Origin: Cichorium intybus
Lineage: Eukaryota; Streptophyta; Magnoliopsida; Asterales; Asteraceae
NCBI GenBank assembly: GCA_023525715.1
Contig: CM042010.1
Span: forward strand, 80,663,894-80,727,893
DNA length: 64,000 bases
Direction: 5' to 3'
In this document: positions 14,391-24,171 of the stretch, piece after piece
Layout: each line of letters starts with the position of its first letter
Position numbering within the stretch: the stretch's first letter is position 1
Notes under the pieces: generated by a model
What the model saw: the letters and a program-made list of their open reading frames with translations, nothing else
Told to the model about the DNA's origin: nothing
The model's database searches: none
Translations under genes and position numbers: made by a program

Positions 14391-14645
14391 CAAACCTCCT
14401 ATTTGCTTCTATATTTCTCTTCTTGTATGGTTTGTTCTTTGCAGATGGTTTTCCTTTATGTTATTGTTATGTCTCTGGTCCCATGTACTGTTTTGGTTCC
14501 TAGTTTACCTTTGTTGTTGTCCTTTGGGGTCTGTCCCGATGGATTTTCTGTTTTTTCCTTTGGTGGGGAGTCCCCAGCCTCTTATTGTATTTATTCTTTT
14601 TATTAATAAAATTTGCCAGAGTTACCGTCCTCTTTACCCAAAAAA
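14149..14645 (+). mobile_element. LINE tail A: 5'-truncated L1-type LINE
   Basis: This is the last 0.5 kb of a LINE related to LINE-1: the end of ORF2, a 3' UTR with AATAAA-like sequence and a short poly(A) at 14640-14647. The 3' hairpin is weakened here (AGAGTTACCGTCCTCT). Severe 5' truncation with a 13-bp target duplication is typical of target-primed reverse transcription. Confidence 0.9.
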
Positions 14646-15193
14646 AACCCATACAAACCTTCATAATGGTCCATAACCAACCCTTCATAATTGACCATAC
14701 CTATCATAACCCTTCCATAACCCATCACAACCCTTCATAATTGACCATACCTATCATAACCCTTCCATAATCCATCACAACCCTTCATAATTGACCATAA
14801 CCTATCACAACACTTAATAATGGTCTATAACCCATCATAACCCTTCGTAATAGTCTATTGCCCATCACAGCCTTCATAATGCTCAATAACCCATCACAAC
14901 CCTTTATAATGGTCCATAGCCCATCACAACCCTTCATAATTGAACGTAAACCATCAGAACCCTTCATAATGGTTCATAACTCAGCACAACCCTTTCTATG
15001 GTCCATAACCCATTTTAACCCTTCAAAATGGTCCATAACCCAGCAGAACAGTTTCTATGGTCGATAACCCAACACAACCCTTCATAATTGACCATAACCA
15101 ATTACAACCCTTCATAATGGTCCATAACCCATACAACCCTTCATAATGGTCCATAACCCTTCACAACCCATCATAAATGACCACAACCCATCA

Positions 15194-15228
15194 TTTGCCA
15201 GAGGTGCCGCCCTCTTTACCCAAAAAAA
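15194..15228 (+). mobile_element. Ultra-short LINE 3' tail (35 bp)
   Basis: The bases from TTTGCCAGAGG through CCTCTTTACCC and seven As match the extreme 3' end of LINE-1, with satellite on both sides. It contains the terminal hairpin and almost nothing else. The likely origin is a LINE insertion that stopped after about 35 nt of reverse transcription. Confidence 0.9.
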
Positions 15229-15735
15229 TGACCATAACCCATCACAACCCTTTGTAATGGTCCATAACCCAGCACAACCCTTCATAATTGATCATAACCC
15301 ATCACAACACTTCATAATGGTCCATAACCCATCACAACCCTTTATAATGGTTCCTACCCCTTCACAACCCTTCATAATTGACCACAACCCTTCACAACCT
15401 TTCATAATGGTCCATAACCAAGCACAACCCTTTCTATGGTCGATAACCCATCAGAACCCTTCATAATCGACCATAACCTATCACAACCCTTCAGAATGGT
15501 CAATAACCCATCATAATCCTTCATAATAGTCCATAACCGATCACAACCTTCATAATAGTCCACAACCCATACAACCCTTCATAATCGTCCATAACCCATT
15601 ACAACCTATTCTAATGATCGATAACCCATCACAATCCTTCATAATTGACCATAACCCATCACAATCCTTCATAATGGTCCATAACCTAGCACAACCCTTT
15701 CTATTGTCCATAACCCATCACAACTCTTCTTAATA

Positions 15736-17095
15736 GACCTTAAACCATCACAACCCTTCATAATGGTCCATAATGCAGCACAACACTTTCTATGGTCGAT
15801 AACCCAACACGACCCTTCATAATTGACTATAACACATCACAACCCTTCATAATGGTCCATAACCCATACAACCCTTCATAACGGAGAATAACCCATCACG
15901 AACCTTCATAATTGACCATAAACCATCACAACCCTTTGCAATGGTCCATAACCTATCACAACCCTTCATGATTGATCATAACCTATCATAACCCTTCGTA
16001 ATGGTCTATAAACCTTTATAATGGTCCAGAACCCATCACAACCTTAATAATGATCCATAACCCACCACAACCCTTCATAATTAACCATAACCTATCACAA
16101 CCCTTCATAATGGTGAATAACCCATCATAGTCCTTTATAATGGTCCATAACCCTTCACAACTTTCATAATATTCCATAACCACACAACCCTTCATAATGG
16201 TCGATAACCCATCACAACCCTTCCTAACGGTCCATAACCCATCACAACCCTTCATAATTGACCACAACCCATCACAAACCTTTATAATGGTCCATAACCT
16301 AGCACTAGCATTTCTATGGTCCATAACCCATCACAACCCTTCCTAATTGACCTTAACCCATCACAACACTTGATAATGGTCCATAACCCATCACAACCCT
16401 TCATAATTGACCATAGACCTTAAACCATCACAACCCTTCATAATGGTCCATAATGCAGCACAACACTTTCTATGGTCGGTAACCCAACACGACCCTTCAT
16501 AATTGACTATAACACATCACAACCCTTCATAATGGTCCATAACCCATACAACCCTTCATAACGGAGAATAACCCATCACGAACCTTCATAATTGACCATA
16601 AACCATCACAACCCTTTGCAATGGTCCATAACCTATCACAACCCTTCATGATTGATCATAACCTATCATAACCCTTCGTAATGGTCTATAAACCTTTATA
16701 ATGGTCCAGAACCCATCACAACCTTAATAATGATCCATAACCCACCACAACCCTTCATAATTAACCATAACCTATCACAACCCTTCATAATGGTGAATAA
16801 CCCATCATAGTCCTTCATAATGGTCCATAACCCTTCACAACTTTCATAATATTCCATAACCACACAACCCTTCATAATGGTCGATAACCCATCACAACCC
16901 TTCCTAACGGTCCATAACCCATCACAACCCTTCATAATTGACCACAACCCATCACAAACCTTTATAATGGTCCATAACCTAGCACTAGCATTTCTATGGT
17001 CCATAACCCATCACAACCCTTCCTAATTGACCTTAACCCATCACAACACTTGATAATGGTCCATAACCCATCACAACCCTTCATAATTGACCATA
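15736..17095. repeat. 680-bp tandem duplication within the satellite
   Basis: 15736-16415 and 16416-17095 are nearly identical, unit by unit; I noticed only a few differences (for example CGATAACC versus CGGTAACC, and TTTATAATGG versus TTCATAATGG). The junction TTGACCATAGACC breaks the 30-bp phase, marking the recombination point. The near identity implies a recent event. Confidence 0.88.
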
Positions 17096-17124
17096 ACCCA
17101 TCACAACCCTTCATAATGGTCCAT

Positions 17125-17137
17125 AACCCATACAACC
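17125..17137. repeat. Target-site duplication of LINE-1, left copy
   Basis: AACCCATACAACC precedes LINE-1 and recurs at 24172-24184 after its poly(A). The length fits LINE insertion. The phrase is also a normal satellite variant, so confidence is moderate. Confidence 0.65.
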
Positions 17138-17261
17138 CATGAAAACTAGAAAACCCTAAAAACCTAAAAACTAGAAAACCCATTCTCTCTAGCATCTCTC
17201 TAGAATTTCCTCTCTCTAGAAAGTTTTGTGTTTTTTGGTCTTTATTCTGTTGTATTTTAGA
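17138..17261 (+). promoter_or_regulatory. 5' UTR of LINE-1 with CT-rich TCTCTCTAGA repeats
   Basis: The first part is A-rich (AACTAGAAAACCC repeated). CTCTCTAG words then occur three times before the ORF1 ATG. The same arrangement stands upstream of ORF1 in LINE-2 (near 26670-26735) and LINE-3 (61311-61355). It may be an internal promoter or leader element; that is inference. Confidence 0.6.
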
Positions 17262-20200
17262 ATGGATAATGATTCAATAGTTTGTGACTCCATTTTAATG
17301 TCTAATGATGGTGTTATAATGGATCAGCAACATCATTCTCATGATTTATCTACTGGAAAAGGTCCACAAGTGAATGCGATTACGTTTTCTGAAAATTTTA
17401 AACAAGATTTTAAATTTTCATCTATAGAAAACAAATCTGAAGATCATGGCAATGCCATCTATTTCAACAAAGATCAGAAAGAGAAAAAACTTCATATGGC
17501 TCTCCGTAATATCAAAGGATCAATATTTAAGAATTATACATCTTCTTTATTTGAGGCAACTGAAGAACGAAGAAATAAATGCAAAAATGATAATATCAAT
17601 CGAAAAAGATTGTCCACTGATGGGATCTTGTCTTCAGTTGTTGCTCAAGCTTGCTATGATAACATGTCGGCCCACAAACTGAATTCTCCAACGGTTGATC
17701 AAGCTCAAATTCAAGAAAGGAATTATGATGAATCTCGATTGGACATTATAGGTGAACCGTCTACCAAAGAGGATAATTGCATGAATATTTACTCTACATC
17801 CAGTGGAACTACTTCAGCAAAAGATGGAACTACTTCAGCAAAACGATTTAAAGATCCAAAGGTTATAAACAAGGAAAACAAAAATGGAAAAGCACGTGTT
17901 GATGATGTTTGCATCTCGGGACACCATCTGAACAACGTCCATGATGATGATTCTAATCACATTAACAACGTCCATGATGATGAATACGGTGAGGAACATA
18001 TAGTTGACTCGTCCACAAAGCTCGATGACTGCATGCACTCTATCTCAGCCGCTGATGAAATAAACACGGGCCAAAACACTCCGGCTAACGGTGGTATTGC
18101 TGCACACGTGATGAACAACAAAGGCCACGTTCCTCCTTCACGCTCCATCTTCACAACGGTCACAAACACTACGCTTTTTGCTGAAGAAACATGCCATGCT
18201 GAACGTGCTCCACAAGCTCCAACGGTCAAGGAAACCTCCACAACGGTTGCAAACAACACAAACCACTTTGCAGAAGGTATGTTGGCCGATCACAACTTAT
18301 TTAATCCTTATTCTTCCAATATGAATGTGCTAGGTGGTTTTAATAATAAACTAGTTGGTCCTTGGTCAAAAGGTATGGGTTTAGTGGGGGACATCATTGA
18401 TAACACTAACCTAGTGGTAGACAAGGAAACACAAGATTCCCATGCTCAACCTTTTGTTTTGTCCTACCCTACTTTGCATGTTAAAACTACCAAATCTTCT
18501 CTTGCGGATCCTATAGAGCCGATGATAACCATTGACATGTGCAAATCGGACCAACAAGCCTCTCTCTTGGGCCTCCCTAAATCCTCTTCCAATTTGGGCC
18601 TCCCAAAACAAAGCTATTTTCCTTCTAGACCTAAGACCCATAAGCCCAATACTAAGTGGGCTAACTATAATAAGCCTTTTAATACTAAAACCTATGGTTT
18701 TCAAAAACGGGATAATCATTTTACTGTTAATTCTAGCCTTAGTAATGAAGCCGAGGTTGTCCATTTACATAACTCAAACAAACAAGACAAAATTAATGGT
18801 AAATTAGACGTACAAACCATAAATCACAACGCTTGGTCAAGTAAATTACCTATGCTAGTTAACTCTCAAGCTAACATTTTAAGTGGTCCTAAAAAACATT
18901 CTAGCGACAAGTTCCGTTTCATTCCTAATCTGAGTAATGATATTGATGTGCCTGTAGATATCCCGATCAATGTTGTTAATAAGATATGTGAGACTCATGC
19001 TAGAACCATATGTGGTTATTTCGTGGGTTGTAAAATGAACTACTCCGATGTTCGTTATCTCGCCTCTAAGATGTGGTCTCAACATGGTCTGGAAGATGTT
19101 CTGTTAAATGGTAATGGTGTCTATCTGTTTAAATTTAACAATGACCAAGGTCTAAAACATGTTATCACACACGGTCCATGGACATTTAGAAGTGACCCCA
19201 TTGTTATGCAAAAATGGAGACCAGGACTTAGCATTCATAGAAACAACCATGACAAACTTCCTCTATGGATTAAAATTCATGACATCCCTTATGAGACTTG
19301 GAGTGAGGAAGGATTAAGTCACATTGCTTCTAAAATTGGTAAACCTCTTGCTATGGACTCGTATACTGCTAACATGTGTACTTATGCTGCGGGTAAGGCA
19401 GTCTACGCTCGTGTCCTTTTAGAAGTCCCATCTCGTCCCTCGTGGGTGGACAAAATTAACATCCGTATCCCAGATCCTGAAACCCTTGAATTTTCTTCAC
19501 ATACGCTTAGAGTGGAGTATGAATGGAAACCACCTATGTGCTCTCATTGTAAGGTTTTTGGTCACGAAACACATGTTTGTATGCATGTCATTACTAAAAC
19601 TAATGCTCCTTATTTGGATAATCAGATGGATACCTCTACCATTAATGCTACTTCTATTATAGATAATACTGATGATTTTACTATGGTTTCAAATAAGAAA
19701 AATGCTTCTAAAAATGTTTTTACTAAAGACAATAACAATAATGAATCTTCTAAAAGCAATAATAGCAGAAAATACAAAAACAATACCCAAGATAATTTTG
19801 TGTCAAAAAATAAAACATTTTTAAAAACTATTAGAAATAAAAAACGTACTGAGAAACTTCCGGTTCATATTAATAATAGAACCCCTTTATCCACCATGCC
19901 CCCTATTCCCCCAATGAAGGATAAGCCTGCTATTGTTGGATTCCCTAGCCCTATCATTCGTGTTCCTTCCTCCCAGCCCCTAAATCAGTCTGAATCCTCC
20001 ACCCCTTTATTCAACGCCTTCTCCATCCTTGAGACCTGTTCTTCTGATGTCATGGATATTCCCTCTACTTCTGTCCCCCTGCCCCATTCTGGTGCTCCTT
20101 CCCATTCTAGTCCTGATGATTTTGATCCTGATGCTGATGACCTTATTGAGGTTGATTCTGATGATGGTGACACTGCCCAGTTCATTGTTAATGAATCTGG

Positions 20201-20276
20201 TTCCTTTAATGATCACCCTATGATAGCTCTGGTGTCCGAGCAGATGGACTCCACCCCCCTCCAAGTTTCCATATGA
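17262..20276 (+). CDS. LINE-1 ORF1 protein (DUF4283-like, CCHC knuckle)
   Basis: A predicted protein of 1004 residues with no internal stop. Family knowledge: plant LINE ORF1 binds element RNA and forms the retrotransposition particle. A long, Asn- and Ser-rich, low-complexity N-terminal half carries short in-frame tandem duplications (7 residues at 17805-17846; 11 residues at 17931-17996). A DUF4283-like RNA-binding fold follows at about residues 565-755, and then the knuckle CSHCKVFGHETHVC (CX2CX4HX4C) at 760-773. The tail is Asn/Lys-rich and ends in an acidic, Ser/Pro-rich segment. I chose ATG 17262 because upstream in-frame sequence has only a TTG and lies in the UTR. The stop overlaps the ORF2 start as ATGA, suggesting coupled translation. 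Confidence 0.92.
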   Translation: MDNDSIVCDSILMSNDGVIMDQQHHSHDLSTGKGPQVNAITFSENFKQDFKFSSIENKSEDHGNAIYFNKDQKEKKLHMALRNIKGSIFKNYTSSLFEATEERRNKCKNDNINRKRLSTDGILSSVVAQACYDNMSAHKLNSPTVDQAQIQERNYDESRLDIIGEPSTKEDNCMNIYSTSSGTTSAKDGTTSAKRFKDPKVINKENKNGKARVDDVCISGHHLNNVHDDDSNHINNVHDDEYGEEHIVDSSTKLDDCMHSISAADEINTGQNTPANGGIAAHVMNNKGHVPPSRSIFTTVTNTTLFAEETCHAERAPQAPTVKETSTTVANNTNHFAEGMLADHNLFNPYSSNMNVLGGFNNKLVGPWSKGMGLVGDIIDNTNLVVDKETQDSHAQPFVLSYPTLHVKTTKSSLADPIEPMITIDMCKSDQQASLLGLPKSSSNLGLPKQSYFPSRPKTHKPNTKWANYNKPFNTKTYGFQKRDNHFTVNSSLSNEAEVVHLHNSNKQDKINGKLDVQTINHNAWSSKLPMLVNSQANILSGPKKHSSDKFRFIPNLSNDIDVPVDIPINVVNKICETHARTICGYFVGCKMNYSDVRYLASKMWSQHGLEDVLLNGNGVYLFKFNNDQGLKHVITHGPWTFRSDPIVMQKWRPGLSIHRNNHDKLPLWIKIHDIPYETWSEEGLSHIASKIGKPLAMDSYTANMCTYAAGKAVYARVLLEVPSRPSWVDKINIRIPDPETLEFSSHTLRVEYEWKPPMCSHCKVFGHETHVCMHVITKTNAPYLDNQMDTSTINATSIIDNTDDFTMVSNKKNASKNVFTKDNNNNESSKSNNSRKYKNNTQDNFVSKNKTFLKTIRNKKRTEKLPVHINNRTPLSTMPPIPPMKDKPAIVGFPSPIIRVPSSQPLNQSESSTPLFNAFSILETCSSDVMDIPSTSVPLPHSGAPSHSSPDDFDPDADDLIEVDSDDGDTAQFIVNESGSFNDHPMIALVSEQMDSTPLQVSI

Positions 20277-23200
20277 CGCACATCGCTGCTTGGAATACTC
20301 GCGGTCTCTGTAAGCCTTCTCATCAGAAAGCCTTGAGAGATCTTATCCGCGATCAAAACCTTCATATTTGTGCTTCTCTTGAGACTCGTGCTTCCTTCCC
20401 TAACCTCCCTCTTATCTGTAGTCGTACTTTTGGCTCTTGGTCGTGGTCGTCCAACGGTCTCTTCTCCCCTAGAGGGACCAGAATCGTCGTTGCCTGGGAT
20501 CCAATGGCCATTGATATGATGCTTATTGACTTAAATGATCAGGTGATGCATTTCAAAGTTAATATTCGTGATTCTAATAAATCCTTTTTCTGCTCCTTCG
20601 TCTATGCTCATAATGATCACATGATGCGTCGATCTCTCTGGCATTCTCTTGTGGTCCATAAGAATGTGGTTAGAGATGCCCCTTGGATTCTTTTAGGTGA
20701 TTTCAATGCTGCTCTTGATATCAAAGATAGCACTTCAGGGTCGTCTGGGATTTCTCGTGCTATGGAAGACTTCAGGGACTGTGTTAATCTGATGGAAATG
20801 GAGGATCTTAACTATAAAGGTCTCTTCTACACATGGACCAAGTCTCCTAATGGTTCGGGTGGTATCCTCAAGAAGATCGATCGTGTCATGGGAAATACTC
20901 ATTTCGTTGCTTCTTTCCCCTCCTCTACTGTCAATTTTCTCCCTTACCGTTCGTCCGATCATACCCCTGCTGTGCTTTCTATCCCCCATCGTGCCCCTTT
21001 CCATCCTAAGCCTTTCAAGTTCCCTAATTTCCTGACTTATAAGGAAGATTTCAAACAGATTGTTGCCTCTTCTTGGAACCCCAACATCACTGGATATCGG
21101 ATGTATAAGGTTTTCAAAAACCTTAAAAATCTGAAAGTGCCTATACGTAAGATGCTTCGCAACCAGGGAAACCTCTTTTCTAAGGTTATCTCTCTTCGTA
21201 ATGAGCTTGATAGAGTTCAGATTGCTTTGGATCGGGATCCTTTCAATAAGGATCTTCGTGAAGAACAATGCAGGTATCTCCTCGCTTATAACGAGGCTAG
21301 CCTGGATGAAGAGAGGTTCCTAAAACAAAAGGCTAAGGTTAACTGGCTTCGTGAGGATGATAAAAATTCGGCTTTTTTCCACAAAACGGTTAAAAGTCGT
21401 AAATCTCGCAATCGTATTAATTCTATCCAGGATGTTCAGGGTAACTGGATCTCGGGGAACGATCTTCCTAATCTTTTTGTTTCTCACTTTCAAGCCTTCT
21501 TGGGCTCTGCCCAGCCTTCTACTGCTATTCGTGATCCTTCTTCCCTCTTCTCTAATAAGCTCTCCCCCCTCCAGTCTGCCGCCATGCTTACTCCTGTTAC
21601 TGACGCGGAGGTTAAGTGTGTTCTGTTCCAGATGGGTGATGATAAAGCCCCTGGTTCTGATGGTTTCTCTGCTAAGTTCTTCAAGTCTGCTTGGGATATT
21701 GTGGGTCCTGATTTCTGTATGGCTGTTAAGGAATTCTTCTATTCTGGCAAACATCTTAAATCCTTCAACAGTACCATCCTTGCGCTCATTCCTAAAGTTG
21801 AGTCCCCTTCCAAAGTCACTGATTTCCGCCCTATAGCTTGTTGTAACGTTGTTTACAAATGTATCAGCAAGCTTATTGCGGATCGTATCAAAAACCATCT
21901 TTCTTCTCTGGTTGATGAAAACCAGTCTGCTTTCATCCCTGGTCGTTTGATCACTGACAACGTCCTTCTTGTTCACGAGCTCATGCGTGATTATCATCGT
22001 CATCGTGGTCCTCCTAGGTGTGCTTTTAAGGTTGATATTCAAAAAGCCTACGACACGGTTGACTGGAATTTTCTGCGGAACATCTTGATTGGGTTTGGTT
22101 TCCCTGATCGTATGATTGAATGGATCATGACTTGTGTTTCCACGGTTGCTTACTCGGTGAGTATCAATGGGAAGACGCATGGTTATTTCGACGGTAAAAG
22201 GGGCCTTAGGCAGGGTGACCCCCTCTCTCCTTATCTCTTCACTCTTGTAATGGAAGTGGTTAACCTTATGATCAAGAGAAACATCCATGATTCTGACTCT
22301 TTTAAATTCCACAGACAATGTGACGATCAAAATATCACCCATCTCTGCTTTGCCGACGATCTCCTTCTTTTCTGCCACGGTGATAGCTCTTCGGTTAAAC
22401 TCATATGTGACTCTCTTGAGGAATTCTCTGGGGTTTCTGGCCTCCATCCCAATACCGCGAAGAGTGAAGCTTTCTACTGTAATGTTGGTGAGAGGACCAG
22501 GGCTGCCATTGACCTTATTGTTAAATTTCCTGAGGGCTCTTTTCCTGTCCGATACCTTGGCGTTCCTCTCATCACCACGCGTCTTGCCCACAAAGACTGT
22601 AAAGGCCTTGTTGATAAAGTCAAATGCAGGATTAATGACTGGAAAAACAAGTCTCTTTCCTTTGCTGGTCGTCTCCAGCTCATCCTCTCTGTCCTTTCTT
22701 CTACTCAAATCTATTGGGCTTCTGTTTTTATTCTTCCTAAATCTATCTCTAACGATATTGAGAAGCTCATGAGAGGTTTCCTCTGGTGCCATGGTGAGTT
22801 GAAGCGTGGTAAAGCTAAAGTCTCCTGGAAAACTGTATGCCTTCCTAAGGAACATGGTGGTCTTGGCATACGTAATCTTGCTATCTGGAATGTTGCCCTT
22901 ATGGCTTCCCATGTTTGGAGACTCCTTTCCAAGAAAGAGTCCCTATGGGTTAATTGGATCCACTCTTACCGTTTATGTGGCCGTAACTTTTGGGATGCCC
23001 CCAAAAAATACGGTTCTGGATTTGCCTGGCGTAACATCCTGGATATGCGGGATAAGATAAGGGAGTATATAGTTTCCCAGATAGGTGATGGATGCTCTAC
23101 TTCTGCTTGGTTCGATAACTGGCACCCCGCGGGCCCTCTTTCTAAATTCTTGTCTGCCCGTGACATCCATGATGCGGGTTTCACTCCTGATACTAAGGTT

Positions 23201-23904
23201 GCTGACCTGGTTCTTAACGGATCTTGGGTGAGGCCTCATTGTTGGAGAGACTCCCATCCTGCTCTTCTTTCCCATAACCCCCCTACTCTTTCCACATTCG
23301 TCCCTGATAATCTCCTTTGGAGATCTAGAGACGGTCAACTTTCTCCTTTCTCTGTTCGTTCTGTTTGGCAGACTATTCGCCCCTATCACCAACCGGTCTT
23401 TTGGTTTCATCTTGTTTGGTTCTCCCAGAACATCCCCAGACATGCTTTCATTCTTTGGGTTGCTCTTAAAAATCGCCTTAAGACTCATGATAAGATCAAA
23501 ATTTGGGACACTACTTCCAATCTCATTTGTGCGTTCTGCGGAGACTGTCCGGATTCCCTTTCCCATCTCTTCTTTGAATGTTCTTTCACTTCTTTGGTGT
23601 GGCATGACCTCCGTCACGTCATGAATCTCTCCTTCTCCCTGATAGCTGGTCTGATATCATTAGTCAACTCAACCCCAGTAATAAGAACAAGACCATTTTT
23701 TCTATCATTAGAAGACTTGTTTTTGCTGGAGCTGTATATCACATATGGCGGGAAAGAAATTTACGCATTTTTAAAAACAAAAAAAGATCCCATCATGCTG
23801 TCGTGAATAGTGTTAAGGATGATATCCGCTGTAGACTGTTGAGTCTATCTATGAAAACTTGCACTAATGTTGATTTGGCTAAAACTATTTGGACACTCCC
23901 TTAA
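20273..23904 (+). pseudogene. LINE-1 ORF2: endonuclease and reverse transcriptase, one late frameshift
   Basis: ORF2 nicks target DNA and copies element RNA at the nick. The N-terminal APE-type endonuclease shows WNTRG, a catalytic Glu37 (LETR), GDFNA with Asp143, and SDHTP with Asp229-His230. The reverse transcriptase shows FRPIACCN, SAFIPGRLITDN, KVDIQKAYDTVDW (Asp588), GLRQGDPLSP and FADDLLLF (Asp695, Asp696). A zinc-binding region with CAFCGDC and HLFFEC follows from about residue 1025. One base is lost near 23640 relative to LINE-4, so the current frame ends at 23806 after an unrelated tail. The ancestral stop is TAA 23902-23904, as in LINE tail A. All catalytic residues precede the lesion, so activity is not excluded. 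Confidence 0.92.
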
Positions 23905-24171
23905 TTTCCTTCCTTTGTGCTTTCTTTCTTTTTCTGCTTGTTTTGGCTTGTATGGTTTTTTGGTTTTGCAGGTTGTTTTCCTTTATGTTCTTGTTTGCTT
24001 CTGGTTCCTTTTCTTGTTTTGGTTCCTAGTTTAGCTTATTGTCCGTTGGGGCCTGTCCCGATGGATTTTCTGTTTTTTGGTGGGGAGTCCCCAGCCTTAT
24101 ATTGTATTTATTCTTTTTATTAATAAATTTGCCAGAGGTGCCGCCCTCTTTACCCAAAAAAAAAAAAAAAA
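23905..24171 (+). other. LINE-1 3' UTR, terminal hairpin and poly(A)
   Basis: A T-rich 3' UTR of about 250 bp ends TTTGCCAGAGG-TGCCGC-CCTCTTTACCC followed by about 18 As. AGAGG (24134-24138) pairs with CCTCT (24145-24149). The same hairpin and tail occur in LINE tails A and B, in the 35-bp tail at 15194 and in LINE-4. Confidence 0.85.

Larger units (their letters stand above)
14646..17137. repeat. 30-bp satellite array, segment 3
   Basis: About 2.5 kb of satellite, interrupted only by a 35-bp LINE tail at 15194-15228. It contains a recent tandem duplication of about 680 bp (15736-16415 and 16416-17095). LINE-1 begins at its right end. Confidence 0.95.
17138..24171 (+). mobile_element. LINE-1: near-intact full-length plant L1-type LINE
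   Basis: About 7.0 kb containing a CT-rich 5' UTR, ORF1, ORF2, a 3' UTR with terminal hairpin, and a poly(A) of about 18. It is flanked by satellite and a candidate 13-bp target duplication. ORF1 has the DUF4283-like domain and CCHC knuckle of plant LINEs. ORF2 has an APE-type endonuclease, reverse transcriptase and C-terminal zinc-binding region. The only obvious lesion is one frameshift near the ORF2 C-terminus. Confidence 0.95.

Noticed and set aside
21320..22912. Long minus-strand open frame (530 codons) opposite the LINE-1 RT, and its relative at 44553-45737
   Set aside because: It lies exactly opposite a clear RT frame with catalytic motifs, and its sequence shows no domain. It is a codon-usage shadow.
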